A stretch of 64,000 nucleotides of DNA from Hirundichthys speculiger. Its lineage: Eukaryota > Chordata > Actinopteri > Beloniformes > Exocoetidae. Of this stretch, positions 34,351 to 45,986 are shown piece by piece (position 1 is the stretch's first letter; every line of letters starts with the position of its first letter). Under the pieces are notes generated by a model that saw only the letters and a program-made list of their open reading frames with translations, was not told the origin of the DNA and searched no databases. The position numbers were made by a program, and so were the translations under genes. Where the stretch lies: contig JAGFBZ010002147.1 in the NCBI GenBank assembly GCA_018398805.1, positions 232,691-296,690 on the forward strand. The letters are read 5' to 3'.

Positions 34351-35041
34351 TATAATTTATAAACATAGAGGGACACACGTCCAGGTTGCATATGCATCAC
34401 AAGTAATCTGCTTCAATCCTAAATGCTCTGATAGTATTTTTTGATTGTGTGCACAGGTTGTGAAGATGTGTTCTCAAGGGAGATGTCTACAGTAAATCAA
34501 TCTTGGACTGTGGTGGCAGATTTTTGTTTCTAGTACTTTTCACCAAGCTCATCACATCTCATAATAGTGACGCCACCAGGATCAACTGGGATTGTTGTCA
34601 GGTCAGAGAGGCAGCATAGGTGGTGTTGACAGAGGAGGTAAAAGCTGGGCTACTAGACCAATAGAAGAAACGACTATGTATACTTCGAGAAACTCATAGC
34701 AGCACATATCAAAGCCTCTCAGCTTTGATCTTCATCACTTTGCAAATTGACCAAAACAATCAACTGAAGACTCCATCAACACAACCCTCCACACTGCACT
34801 GTTCCTACTGGAGAAGCCAGAGAGCTACCCCACCAAGCAAAGTTACGTTGAAAAGACAACTTTGTCGGCCATCTAGACCACATTTTGATTTGTTTGAAAA
34901 GTGAAAGGTGAAAAGCCGCCACTTCACAGAAGTTGAAAAGACGTCTACAAGATGACATCTACAGACATCTAGATTTGGTTGAAAAGTGAAAGGTGATAAA
35001 AGCTACATAAAGGGATAAAAGCTGTAATTTTTAAGATGTTA
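34351..35041. other. Gene-free spacer
   Basis: A short internal repetition is seen (GTTGAAAAG, GTGAAAGGTGA at 34,850-35,000). There is no gene. Confidence 0.45.
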
Positions 35042-35270
35042 CAGTTGAAGCCAGAGGTTTTACATACACTGTGCAAAAACACATTTGAATTTTTGTCTCA
35101 CTGTCCTAGGTCAAATAGGACTAAATCCCTCCTGTTTAAGGTCAGTCATGATTACCAAAATTATTTAATTTTGTTAAGGTAGAATATCAACTTACTCAGA
35201 GGGGATTAAAGACAATTTCTCAACAGTCTGGTGTAAGGTGATTGGTTACTTGAAGTCCAGATGTAGCATT
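35042..35270 (+). mobile_element. Sleeping-Beauty-type Tc1 terminal fragment
   Basis: Beside TA it begins CAGTTGAAGCCAGAGGTTTT, then ACATACACTGTGCAAAAACA and later TTAAGGTCAGTCATGATTAC. This is the outer part of an SB-like IR/DR terminus. No transposase or second end is nearby. Confidence 0.75.
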
Positions 35271-35819
35271 ACACACTCTTTTTTTAGGAGTGTTTAGATT
35301 TTCACCTCTAATCAAGATCCCCTGCTATTCAAAGAAAGCTACCCTTCTCCATAAGTAGGAACACCATAAGGCACAAATGGCACACTCATGCTGAGAGCTA
35401 TTGATTTATTGTCCAGATTAAGTCATAGCAGTGGTAATGTTCGACCACTAATGTTCGAAGTCATGTACAAAAAAATTATTCACCTTTTTTCCAGAGGTGG
35501 TGGATCATCTGTATTGTTGGTTAGTGAAGTAAGAAAGACATCAAGTTCCCCTTTACAGTCTTAGTTCTCATCCCAGTTCACAACCAGAACCATTGGTGTA
35601 TAATTTTCAAAAATTCTTAATATTCACCAACTGCTGAAACTGACTATGTTGTACAAAAAAAGTCCTTATGTTTTTTTTTATTTTCCAATGACATATGGTT
35701 GTTGCAAAATCGTACACAACACCTGTGCTTCCCCAATTTACGCTAGTATGCCACAGCACCAGGAAACACATTTACCAAGCAGTAGTGAGCCTCCAGCAGA
35801 GCAAAAAAAAAAAAAAAAG
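35271..35819. other. Gene-free spacer
   Basis: No gene recognised. There is a poly-A run at about 35,803-35,818. Confidence 0.45.
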
Positions 35820-36605
35820 ACTTGTTGATTATGTGATGGAGTTTCCTGCATGGCCTTTCACCTGGACCAACTGGCCTCCCTTGGTCTTACCACTGACCTA
35901 GGTGCCTTCCTTACTCTCACTATAAAGGCTGATAAGCATCTATATGAATCTCATGCCAGCAGAGTCAACTGAACTTGTTACAGTTACAGCCCTCAAGAGT
36001 CTCATTACCACTTGCCTCCATCAGCCATGCCCCCAGGATCAGAGACCACTAATACCACCACCTCGGCAAAAGAGCTTGTGTAGGTTGGAGAAGCTCAACT
36101 TACCCTGGAGTGACAATGATGAGTACACTTTGGATGTTGCATTTGCTGTGGTAACCTGGGACACTCCATTGCAAGCTGACCTTCCAGGACTGCAGGTTCA
36201 TTCTCTAAAGGGTGTTATTATTTAGCAAGACTAGTATCTCTTTTACTCATTCTTGACCACTCTAGGTCACTCTAGGTCACTCTAGCCTCTTCTTCTGCTT
36301 CTGTTCCACAGGTGGCCTCTGGGGCTGATGCAAACCTAATGAATAGCAGCCGAGCCACAGAGCTTGGCCTGGACTCTGAGCCTCTTCCCAAGCCTCTTGA
36401 GGCCACCTCATTATATGACCAACATATCTGGGGAGTAGCCTTCCACACCACCCCAGTAACCCTCATGTTTACTGATGGCCACACAGAACAACTAAGTTTT
36501 CACTTGTTTGACTCGATTCAGCAGTTGCTTAATTGGCTGTCCTTGGTTAAAGAAGCACAATCTCTATATTATCTGATCCAGAGGAGGAGTAGCTTCATGG
36601 AATAA
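35820..36605 (+). pseudogene. Gypsy-type retrotransposon gag/protease relic
   Basis: Upstream frames (35,840-36,220) retain decayed gag wording (LDQLASLGLTTDLGAFLTL) and a zinc-knuckle remnant (CCGNLGHS). The open frame at 36312-36605 reads ASGADANLMNSSRATELGLD, an aspartic protease motif in which the catalytic Asp of DSGA is Ala, followed by TTPVTLMFTDGHTEQLSFHL. RT and integrase are absent. Loss of the catalytic Asp and several stops make it clearly dead. No LTRs were found around it. Confidence 0.75.
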
Positions 36606-37844
36606 GGGTTGTAAAAATTCATGCTTCAAGTCTTCGGCTTTACATTTTGTGCCAACAGCCCTCACTTGTGTTAGAATTTGGATAAATTGCTTAAAGGTTT
36701 TGTGAATATTCTAACTGGTTGTCCTCAAAGCAGGGGCGCATCCTGCTTTTTACTCATTGGCTGGCATTGACATCATTTTCAATGCAAACACTTATTGTCA
36801 TTGAATCAATGGCAGGCAATGAGTCAAAAGTGCTGGCTGTCTTTGATTTTTTACAACTGGGCCTCATCTTGTTGTTTCAAAAAGTAGTATTTGTTATCAC
36901 AAGTGTTTCTAACCCTGAGCAAGGCTTGTGGCTGCTCTAATAAACCCAATCTTGTCTTTGTTAAGTTATGATCCCTCCTCCTTAATCAAAGCTGTTATGG
37001 TAAAAGTGGCCTTTAGGTCCGAGACCATCAAGGACCTGCGATGCAGAGCATGTATGAGTGTATGATATTATGCTTGGAGAATGTGGGGAAAGATCGCCTT
37101 CTCATCATGTGTTCCAGAAGACCTCTAAGTCTCGTCTGAAGTTTGCTGTGGTGGCGCTGCAAAGGTTTTATCTGAACATCGTTTGACTTCAGACACTGTA
37201 TAAAAGCATTGTCTCCGGATGTCTCACTGTCATTTCTTACATCACCAGCTGACATTTTTACATCACCTGCTGAGGTGTAGATCTGACCCCCTTTCCATGC
37301 AAAGGGAGAAATAAATTAATTGTATTCCAGCCATTGCTAAGTCTTGTTATTCAACATTTATTTGTTGATCTTACTCAGAATCCTTAGTCTCTTAGAGGCT
37401 TAACAGAGGCGATTAAATTTTCCACTACAAAAATAATCAAGACACATAGATAACTTGAAACTATGATATGTTAAGCTACCTTACCCACCATCTGTTTTCA
37501 TCAGATGAAGATAGAGAATACAACCAGGGAACCCAAAACCCCTCCTTTTTTTATAAAGAAGGGAAGGACTGAAGGATTTGGGGGTGCATCCTCTTCATGC
37601 TCTTCATGTACCACTAAGCCAAAAATATTGTGCATGATATTAATAAAGCTTGTATTGACATTCATATTTATTCTCTGACTTTTCCTTTGGTGCAGCAGAT
37701 AAAGCGCATGATTCTTTCACTTGAGTCAGACCTTTCTGATCTGTCCAAGGTACCCTGATGCTACCTGAACTTGAGAGTGAGAGTGATATCTAACAAGGCT
37801 GGAGCCATCTCATTAGCCTTCCACTATCCCCATGTCTACACAGT
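36606..37844. other. Gene-free spacer
   Basis: No convincing gene. The minus ORF at 37028-37255 has a plausible composition but no recognised domain. Confidence 0.45.
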
Positions 37845-37960
37845 AGAGCCCCGATCGTATACCTCCCGTTACCTGCAAATTGTGGGTTTAGGAACCTCCG
37901 CTAACCGCTAATGCAATCTTCTGCTTCCCTAAAGCCGCTACCCGCTATGCCGACTATAGT
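37845..37960 (+). mobile_element. Harbinger terminal fragment (MITE relic)
   Basis: CCCCGATCGTATACCTCCCG, TTACCTGCAAATTGTGGGTT and AACCGCTAATGCAATCTTC match the left 110 bp of the Harbinger element at 7041 (TTACCTGCAAATTTCAG, GAAATGCAATCTTCC). Confidence 0.75.
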
Positions 37961-37984
37961 ATAGGAGTATAGGAGTTTATTTGG

Positions 37985-38137
37985 AGTAGGAGTATATTTG
38001 GAGTTTCTCTACCATAATCAAGGTTCCTGCAGAACCTCACTTCATTCTGTTAAGTACACAGCACTGCTAAATTTCATTTGATTAAACTATTTTCCACACT
38101 CCCATGTGCCAGACTGGGGCAAATTTGAAATGGAAAA
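37985..38137 (-). repeat. Unclassified interspersed repeat, copy 2
   Basis: Inverse match to 30928-31080, with the anchors TAATCAAATGAAAT and GGAACCTTGATTATGGT read on the minus strand. It is preceded by short near-repeats of TAGGAGTATA and TTTGGAGT at 37,960-38,005. Confidence 0.75.
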
Positions 38138-38456
38138 AGTACAATATTGGTTTCTCACATTCACCATAGGATGTCTTACTCTAACCCACAGCTGTCCCCA
38201 CATACAAACAAGGGAAAAAGAAGGAAAGAAAATGGTCAAACAGATAACTGTAGCCTACAGAATACTATGAGACTAATAATGGGTGACTGTAACTCATCAC
38301 CAAGAATGGACATTTGATCAGCCAAGGACAAATGGCAGCACTAGTACTGATATTTTAATCAGCTTTTTTTGCTTAGTTGTTTTAATTGTTTCACTTACCA
38401 AACCTTAAATGTAGTTGCTGTTCCCAAAAGTGATTGTAGTCCCTGTTTCTCACCAC

Positions 38457-38700
38457 TATGGGCAGCATGATGGATAACACTGTTGATTCCCAGTAAGCAC
38501 GTTCTTGGTTCAAATTCCAGCAGAAGCCTTTCTGTGTGGAGTTTGTATGTTCTCCTTGTGCTTGCATGGGTTTCCTCTCTGTACTCTGCCTTCCTCCCAC
38601 AGTCCAAAAACTGTGACTCTGAACTGTTATCTGTGAAAACTGGTGACTCTAAATTGCCCAAAGAAATGATGTGCGTGTCGCCCACGTCTCCCTTGTAAAA
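38457..38700 (+). repeat. V-SINE copy, 3' truncated
   Basis: It has the GGGCAGCATGATGGATAAC head, GCCTTTCTGTGTGGAGTTTG, and the core CCTCCCACAGTCCAAAAACT. It diverges after about 38,690. Confidence 0.85.
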
Positions 38701-39916
38701 GAGACTATTGATCTCAATGTGACTAACCTTTTTAAATAAAGCGGTTATTCTGGATTTAGTTTAGTAAAAATTCCATTAGATTTGTTCAAATTGTATAATT
38801 GTGAATGTTTAAAATATTGGATTGTTTTCCAAATGTTTCAGTGTTCCTGTGCATAGTTATTTCAGGGTTGATATTTATTTATTTAAATATATTTTAATAT
38901 CATTTTTTTCTCCTTGTATAGCCAGAGAATATTCAAATTAAAGAAGTGTCTTTGGAGTGTGTGTATTTTTAGAGCACAGCCTTATTCATGTTGACATCCA
39001 GAACGTTCCCTTTATATTTCCTTCCCTATATGAAAGAAGGCAGTGCAACAATCCAATGCAGCTTAGCTTCCAGAGGACAATAAAAAATATGATTTCAGTT
39101 TACTCAGATACAGGCTCTCTAACAGCACACCCCCTGGACCCTCTTCACCTCCTCTACATAAGCCAAGAGCTGCAACAGTGTATTAGACAGATAGCACCTA
39201 GATACCACCTGGCACCTACAAATGTCACAAAAAAGAGAAGGAGTTGTCTTTGGGAGAGGACAGAAGAGGAGAGGAGTGAAGAACACTGAACATATGAGAT
39301 CCAACTAGACCACATCGAAGCCAGAAATAGTCCGAGCATAAAATATTGTAACTGAAGTATAATATTGTAAAATATATGTATTTAAGTATATGTGTGGCTG
39401 TGCCCACTGCTCTCAAAAAAGTTCTAGTTGGTTAATAATGTCATCCATTTGGATTTCTCTCTTGTTATGTGTGTGTGTCTGTTGTTGTTGTTGTTGTTGT
39501 TGTTTTTTTCTCCGGTATGTAGAAAAGAGGTAATACATTTTCTTACATTTCTTACATTTTCTTATGACTGGTTTCTTGGAACTGATCTAAGTCATAACTC
39601 GGATATTGATTATACATTTAAGTGATATTACAACTCCTTGCCACCATGACATGAAGGAGACTTTCAAAAGTTCTCACGGACGTCCAAAATATTGAAAATG
39701 ATGTCTGTCGTCTATTTCACGCATGAGTAAAATTACTCCAGCGTTGTCAGTGTTTAATGGGTGTGTTTGATAAAGACACTAAAGCATTATGATTGTGTGT
39801 TCTCAGTTTAAGTACACTGTATTTGTTTTTTATTGTGACATAGATAAGGTTGATGACCTTCTATGGAAAATTATACAGAAAACTGCTTCATTCCACAAAA
39901 TGTAACTTGTACTTTT
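38701..39916. other. Gene-free spacer with (GTT)n
   Basis: A (GTT)n microsatellite lies at about 39,480-39,506. The stretch 39,120-39,330 has open frames but no domain I recognise. Confidence 0.45.
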
Positions 39917-40289
39917 CCATCCATCCATCCATTGTCTATGCCCGTTTAATCCTATGCAGGGTCACAGGGATCTGCTGGAGCCTATCACAGCTCTCTTTGG
40001 GTGAAAGGCAGGGGTCCACCCTGGACAGGTCGCCAGTCCATCACAGGGCCACACATAGACAAAAAACCATGCACAGTCACGATCACTCCTACGGGCAATT
40101 TAGAACCACCAGTTAACCTAACATGCATGTCTTTGGACTGTGGGAGGAAGCTGGAGTACCTGGAGGAAACCCCCGCAAGCACGAGGAGAACATCCAAACT
40201 TCACACAGAAAGGCCCTTGCCAAGGTTCGTACCAGGAACATTTTAGCTGTGAGGCAACAGTGCTAACCACGAAGCCACCGTGCTGCCCC
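39917..40289 (-). repeat. V-SINE (DANA/mermaid-like), near full length
   Basis: Minus orientation, from a GGGGCAGCACGGTGGCTTCG head at 40,289 through the conserved core to a (GGAT)n tail at 39,917. It includes the longer 3' domain (GGTGGACCCCTGCCTTTCAC) that copy 30562-30897 lacks. Confidence 0.9.
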
Positions 40290-40517
40290 GTGTGCTTTTG
40301 TTTAGAAAAAAAAGAATTAAAAAATGCTTATTTCTCATGAACCGATACATAATATATAATAAACTAAAAATGTTAATGTCAAAGAGGGTTTCTCATAGCT
40401 CTTGTTTCCAAGAGCTTAATTTCCTAAAATGAAATGTCATTTGCTGATTAGGCCAGCCAACAAAGGTTAATTGCAGCTTAAAGGGAGAGGCTGGTTTTCA
40501 AGCTCCTTTTGACACTG

Positions 40518-40810
40518 TTAGTAATTGGTTGAAAGTCTCATGGAGGTGCACTCAATAGCTTCAAAAGTGTGCTGGTGTTGTTTTGGGAACTCCATGTTTA
40601 ATGTATACAGGAAGCTACAGAAGCAGGTGAAATCACTCTGGAGTTCTGAGATGACAGATCTGAGAGAACAGTGACCATTTCCACCACAATGCAAATATTG
40701 ATAAGCAGCCACTGACACAGATGTATCATCATCTCTGAGATCAGCGAGGATATCCACCTTATCACCTTTGGTTTGCTTCTCACTTGGATCTATTTCTGGT
40801 TGAAACCACA
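40518..40810 (-). pseudogene. Second copy of the terminal exon of the conserved ORF at 41846-43620
   Basis: The minus frame reads PEIDPSEKQTKGDKVDILAD, and later SDFTCFCSFLYTLNMEFPKQ and HTFEAIE. This parallels the exon at 41846-42154 (DIDPDEEQTKG ... AFVYLFGLIYALNLKYLK ... YIFETVQ). The middle part shows homologous wording in another frame (VVEMVTVLSDL), so at least two frameshifts have occurred. A run of T ending in ACAG precedes it at 40,811, but this comes from an adjacent MITE-like repeat end (CACTGTAAAAAA), so the acceptor may be accidental. It may represent a tandem gene or exon duplication. Confidence 0.55.
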
Positions 40811-41250
40811 CTGTAAAAAAAGAAAAGCTCAAAGAACTCAAAATTGCAAAGCAACAAACTTTGATAAAATTTTAATTTGAGAAATTAAACTAAATATTTT
40901 AAGTTTTTCTTTTTCAGTTTGCTCAACTCTAAATTCTGATTTTTCAATTTTACTTTAAGTTGTAGTAACTTATGCTTTTTCATTGTAATAATGTTTAATC
41001 CTTACTTCTACTAACTCTCATAAATTGTACTAACTTGTAATTTTACATTGTATTGACTTTTAATCCTTACTTTTGCGGACTCTCCTATAAATTGTACAGA
41101 CTCATATTTTTACATTGTATCCCCTTTAATTCTTACTTTTGAGAAATTGTCATAATTTATAATTTTACATTGTAATAACTGAATTTCTTATATAATCTGC
41201 TTTAATCAGGTTAAGTTAGCATGGCAGAAAGTTTGAGAAACTGAAAATTT
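40811..41250. repeat. A/T-rich MITE-like sequence with about 63-bp tandem repeats
   Basis: The left edge ACACTGTAAAAAAAG is a common fish MITE end. At about 40,974-41,182 roughly three units share TTTTACATTGTA, TTTAATCCTTACTTTT and AAATTGTAC. The right end was not found. Confidence 0.6.
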
Positions 41251-41845
41251 CACACTATAATTCATAATGTAACTCAACTTTATAATTTAGAACCTATAAC
41301 TTCTAATCAAATGTATAAATAATTACAGATGCAACATATCCATTGAAAACATTTGTTTTATGTTTACTGTTCAAGCATTGAATCCCTTCCAATAAGGCAA
41401 AGCAAATGCAAACTAATAAGATCCAGTTGTCTCCCAGTTTCTCACCAAGTTGTGCTACATTGTATACTTGTAAACTTTGATACTTAATAAAAGATCAAAC
41501 ATGAGCCATATATACAAGACCATACAGAACCAGTATGATACACAACTATGAATCTAATAAATCTGTTAACAAAATAAACTGACTGCCTTAAATTTAAGCC
41601 TCAAAATAATCAGCAAATTATTTTTGTAACACTGCTCAATACTGTTTGACAATTTACAAACATTAAATTTTAACATGCAACATGTTTGAGAAAAACCCAA
41701 TAGAAGTGCAAAATAAATGTAAAAGTGGGAGATCGGGAAAATACGATTTGAGAGTAAATAACAGAAAAAGCAAACAAATGTGTTATTGGCTGGACAGAAG
41801 GTCAACAATTCCAGATCCAAATTTATCAGATAACTAGTGGCTTCA

Positions 41846-42154
41846 CTAAAGGAGTTTGTTTTTGAGGGATCTGAACCTTGCAGAAAGGTCTGAACCAAGT
41901 TCCATGAAAACCTTCTGAACAGTTTCAAAGATGTACCTGAGATCTTTTAGGTACTTAAGATTTAAAGCATAGATCAGTCCAAAGAGGTAAACAAAAGCAG
42001 TTGGCAGGTCAGGGAGGTGTTGAAGGACAATCTCTTCTTCTCTAACAACAGCAACACTCACAACACTTTGAGTAGCTGTGCTGTTATCATCCTCCAACAC
42101 AGTGAGGATGACCACAACGAGTCCCTTCGTCTGTTCCTCGTCTGGGTCAATGTC
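41846..42154 (-). pseudogene. Terminal exon of a conserved multicopy fish protein (downstream gene)
   Basis: From GAC at 42,154 (after a pyrimidine-rich stretch ending ACAAG) the minus frame runs open to a stop at 41846: DIDPDEEQTKGLVVVILTVL, REEEIVLQHLPDLPTAFVYL, FGLIYALNLKYLKDLRYIFE and a RFRSLKNKLL end. From memory, this resembles the C-terminus of uncharacterised, SAMD3-like multicopy proteins in teleosts; I know no function for it. It follows exon 42530-42625 in phase. On its own this exon is undamaged, but upstream exons are broken, so I label the locus a pseudogene. The whole unit is on the same strand as the THAP exon and the 44392-45475 block. Confidence 0.55.
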
Positions 42155-42529
42155 CTTGTGTTGATAGACAAAAAAAGACCAACACATTCATTAAAGTACT
42201 GTGAATCAAAATACATTATTACTGTAAAAGTACGATCCAAATTATTGGATCAACTTTTCTTTTCGCAAATAGAATTATGAGATTGACACATGAACTATTT
42301 CCATCCCATATCCCACAACCAAAAATGGAATCCCTATACACACATCAACTGACATCAATTAGGCTACATCAAGTCATGGCCAGGACAGTACAACTATGGA
42401 GGACACTCTAGACATTGGGAAAGATGAAGAAAACAAGGACAGCAGGGTAATGGTTGAAGTCAATGTTAAATACAGTACTTTTAATACAGTGTAATAACAT
42501 GTTTACAATGTCCATTTATAATCACTCAC

Positions 42530-42625
42530 AAGACAGTTCCTGAAGAGCTTCTCCTGACTGTCACAGAGATACAAGGGAAGGCCCTTTAACGCTGCAGCCT
42601 GACGATGTGCAGTGATGTCAGATGT
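42530..42625 (-). pseudogene. 96-nt internal exon with canonical splice sites (downstream gene)
   Basis: It is bounded by a TTGTTTCAG acceptor and a CTT/GTGAGT donor, is exactly 32 codons long in phase 0 and has no stops: TSDITAHRQAAALKGLPLYL, then CDSQEKLFRNCL. The LKGLPLYL wording fits the same protein family as the exons on either side. Good splice sites at both ends show that this is an ordinary spliced gene copy rather than a processed one. Confidence 0.6.
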
Positions 42626-43026
42626 CTGAAACAAAAAGTTGCATGAAACAAAGAGTTGCATGAAACATTAAAAGTTGCAACTGACATTTACGTAGCAGAG
42701 CAAACATGTAGACAGGTCGTCTTCCATATCCAGAAAATTCCTGTTGATTGCATGTAAAATGGTTTCTCCTTTTAAAGGGCAATATGGCATTTTTCAACTT
42801 GCCTACTGTCAAGGTATGACCACTGAAAGTAATTTTTGTGTCACTGACAGGCTCATACCATTATCAGTGTCTGATAACATTATGAAAAAGATCCCGACAG
42901 AGCAAGATCATTTTAAAACAATTAAGATAGCCTTTGTTAAACAAGAAAAAGCCACTATAGCTCAGTAATTTTATGTCTTTGATTAACCACTACCTGAATT
43001 GTTTTGCTTGTTTGTGCAATTGTGTC

Positions 43027-43270
43027 TGTCATGGCCTGGGTCGGCCATGGCAGCCCTGTGTGTGTATATGTTTCTGTCATGTTGGCGTCTCTCCCTGTCT
43101 TTAGTGGTTCCTGTTTTACTTTTAAAAGGTCTGTCTTGTCTTCATTGTTTTCTGGTTTGCTTCCTCCCTCTTGTTACCTTGATTCCCTGCACCTGCCTCT
43201 CGTTTGTTCCTCTGTGTATTTAAGTCTAGTCATTTTCCCCTGTCATCTATGGCTCCATTAGTCTTTGTGG
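43027..43270 (+). repeat. LTR fragment related to 2442-2852
   Basis: It begins TGTCATGGCCTGGGTCGGCC and follows the 2442 LTR through CCCTGCACCTGCCTCTC and TGTGTATTTAAGTC, then diverges near 43,270. The 3' end is missing. It lies in the intron between two exons of the minus-strand gene. Confidence 0.75.
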
Positions 43271-43274
43271 CACA

Positions 43275-43620
43275 ATTTGTGGCTCGATACACCCTGCCTG
43301 ACGCAGCTTGGACCTGTATTTGAAAGTTTATATTTTATGCTCATTTTCCATCCATCATATCCTGTCGCACTGCCTGGTTCTCGAAGGCAGGGGTGTCTGC
43401 TGATGAGAGCAGAAGTAACTGACTCAATCTGATCTTGATCAGGATAGGCTTTCACTTCAAAAACTGCCTGGGCAATCATCCAAAATTTCTATCTTCATGT
43501 CTCTTGTTAAGTTGATACCTTTCTTTGTCTCTTCGTATGCCTCATTGCCTCTGAGCAACTTCAACTCCACATCATCAGAGAAGGATGGAATGGGGAAAGG
43601 TGAAGGCCACTCTGAGATAC
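43275..43620 (-). pseudogene. Upstream exon of the downstream conserved gene, frameshifted
   Basis: Minus strand: FSDDVELKLLRGNEAYEETK, then LTRDMKIEILDD. After a one-base shift near 43,470 it reads FEVKAYPDQDQIESVTSALI, SRHPCLREPGSATGYDGWKM and SIKYKLSN. After a second shift (about 43,325) it reads YRSKLRQAGC. The order HPCL, YGWK-like, KYK, NYR-KLR is what I recall from the SAMD3-like fish family (the segment after its SAM domain). Two frameshifts show decay. No SAM domain is recognisable upstream. Confidence 0.6.
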
Positions 43621-44391
43621 TTCACAGATAGTTCTTGATAAAAGCCGAGGGACTCTGTCACTGCTGGATAAACTGGTTGTGTCTAGGAAGGACCCTGAAT
43701 CAAAGGAGTGTGACTCTTGCTGAACATTATTAAAGTCTGAGTCACCATATTGTAGTGTGAAGCTGCCTTGAAGTTGAAGATTTTCTGTAAGAATTGCAAT
43801 TGTTCAACTGATTCAGGGACTTAAGGAAGTGACACTTTACGGGACATTCTTGGGGAGATTTTCACCAGCAGCAATAATCCAGCCTGTCACAAGGAACAAG
43901 AATGAAACACGTAAGGATGAGGTTGCAAAGAATACAAAACAAGATGATTTCTTAAAAATTTAATTCATAAACAATGTAGCAAGCTATTCTACCTGCATAT
44001 GAGTATCCTATTATAAATGCATATGCGGTTCAAACAAGCAGATCAAAAATTAACAACAAAAGCAGATATTTCTGTAGGCAAAGCAAGCTAGTGCAGCCAA
44101 AAAAAATAAAAATACACATTCACACCGTTACAACCAAGACTGAACTGAAAACCAAACCTATACACATACCATAAGTGGTGAATGCAAACAGTGAAACAAA
44201 TCAAGAAATCAACAGAGGGAAAACACAGGAAGTAAAACAGAAACAGATACATACAGAAAAAATTTCTAAATAAAATGACAGTCAGGATGTGACCCATCTT
44301 GTCTGAGTGGTAAGAAGGGTGAAAATGAGACTTAGAGCAACAGAGTTTTCTCTTTAAAGTTCAGAGTTGACTTACCATTCGGTCACTTTAA

Positions 44392-45475
44392 CGGAGCAGG
44401 CACACTTTTGGAGTCACGAGTACCTTCTCTCCCACTGAGTATGCAACCAATGGGTGATGGTCGTTGAGAGCCTGAGGATCAAAAATCTCAATGTCTCTGT
44501 AGATGCTCTCCACAAGCTCAAAAGACCTAAAATGTTCAAGGTACCAAGATGTGAGCTTTTTGCCAACAAAGGCTACTTTTTCACAGTTAACATACTATCA
44601 GCAGGATTTTAAAGAAATCTGACAGTCAACTGCAGTGTCCAGATGACAGAATCATACCCTCCATATATCTGGTCCCATGAAAATAAATGTCTTTAGAAAG
44701 GGACACGATTTCAAGATGTGGATACTTTCTTTTAATCACTGTCTGCAGGGCAGCAAACAAAGAAGATGTTTTGATGTCAGTTACTTTCTCCACATGCAAT
44801 GTTGGCTTGAAAAGACTCTGGCTATCAAATTGACATGCCATCATTTGTTGGTGTTTTAAGGACAGTGTGAGGAGTACATTTTTGAAGTTTTGAACGTCAT
44901 GCATAGTCTTATTGAAAAAACTATGTTTTGACTCACATCTCATTGTCTATAATTCCACCAATGGACCAAATCAGCGTAGAAGGTAAGGATAATGTTCAGC
45001 AAAGTGGCGCTTTGGGCACAAACTAAAATCAGGAAAAGTGTCTGTGAGCAGCCTTCTGTGATCAGACAACTTGATCTCCAAGTAGTGCAAAATTTCCTCA
45101 GAAAAAACAGGTAAGACAAAAATTTAAACTATTTCTTTGAGGTCCATCAGTATTTCCCATGCAGGTTCTTGTTCTGGTATGCTCTTTCCAATAAGAATAG
45201 AGGGAGAAATCACAACAGAGTCCAATTTTCATGGCCATTGCCACCTATACTGCCCTTTTCAACATTTGTTTCAAACATTGCCTTTGGTTTATTCACCCTG
45301 TCTGAATATTTGTAAGGAAACGAATTGATTAGGCTAATCATCAGTCTGTCCAAAGTAATATAGCTTTTTGAGATTAACTTATTCAGACGCAAAGACAGTT
45401 CAACAGGAATAACTCCTTCAAAAAGTCATGTAATATGTCTTGGGGAAAACCAGTGATGAGGTGAGAATATGAATA
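44392..45475 (-). pseudogene. Transposase-like conserved block (HDLLEGV / GGNxHENW / KxHFxxHYP), broken
   Basis: Across several minus frames: PRHIT (stop) LFEGVIPVELSLRLNKLIS, KSYITLDRLM, SIGGNGHENWTLL, PVFSEEILHYLEIKLSDHRR, LCPKRHFAEHYPYLLR, FGPLVEL (stop) TMRCESKHSF, then FKNVLLTLSLKHQQMMACQF (frame 44943-44626) and KVAFVGKKLTSWYLEHFRSF near 44,550. The wording H-D-L-L-E-G, K-x-H-F-x-x-H-Y-P, F-G-P-L and R-x-E-x-K-H-x-x-F-K recalls DUF4218/tnp2-like and related transposase-like proteins. At least four stops or shifts interrupt it. It is uninterrupted by introns over 1.1 kb. Role unknown. The link to the THAP exon upstream and the SAMD3-like gene downstream is inferred from strand and spacing. 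Confidence 0.6.
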
Positions 45476-45707
45476 GATGCTTACTTAGAACACATTCACT
45501 ATTAACACCATTTACAGTACATGTGGAACATTTTCATGACAAATTTGTAGCAGAAATGTATTGTGCTGTTCTTTAAAACGTAGCTGAAAATCAGGGGATT
45601 GCAGTTGTTGCTATTTCCCCTCGATTTGTTAAACAAAATATACAGCATATCTTTACATTGAAACTTTCCTGAAAGCCAGCAAGTGTATGAGCTCCTTGTC
45701 TGCACAC

Positions 45708-45849
45708 CTGTGTCATCCCCACGAGCGCGTCTGAGTACAGCGATCCACTTTTCTCTGCGTTCTTTGTCGGTTGGAAATCTGTGGAACGAAAATCCTGGTC
45801 CCTTTCCTCTGTAGTCTGTGCAGCCAACAACTACACAGTTCAAAACCAT
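45708..45849 (-). CDS. THAP-domain first exon
   Basis: From ATG at 45,849 the minus frame reads MVLNCVVVGCTDYRGKGPGF, SFHRFPTDKERREKWIAVLR, RARGDDTG. This is the C-x4-C...FHRFP...R-x-x-W start of a THAP zinc finger, a DNA-binding domain found in host regulators and in P-element-type transposases. Coding ends at CAG/GTGTGC, a usable donor at 45,707. The rest of the C2CH finger (its His and AVPTIF box) must lie in a later exon that I cannot place. The exon itself has no damage. It lies under 100 bp downstream of a promoter-like patch, supporting use as a real 5' exon at least in the past. Confidence 0.75.
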
Positions 45850-45937
45850 GTTTTCGAACTGTTTTCTATCTACTTGAACACGACAGATTACACACGCAAC
45901 AGGTAAGCTGCTTAGCTGAAGGGCTTTGTTTTCACTC

Positions 45938-45986
45938 CAACATGGCGGCGAGTTGTTGCGACTGCAGTGTGTGACGTCACGTGCAA
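45938..45986 (-). promoter_or_regulatory. Promoter-like patch: YY1-type, CRE and E-box motifs
   Basis: In minus-strand order: CACGTG (45978-45983) overlapping the palindromic CRE TGACGTCA (45972-45979), then GCCGCCATGTTGG (about 45,937-45,949), close to the YY1/RPD consensus often found just downstream of start sites. The order fits transcription into the THAP exon. Confidence 0.5.

Noticed and set aside
45890..45910. Plus-strand splice donor (AACAGGTAAG) implying a divergent gene
   Set aside because: No plus-strand coding exon is recognisable nearby, so a lone donor motif is not sufficient evidence.
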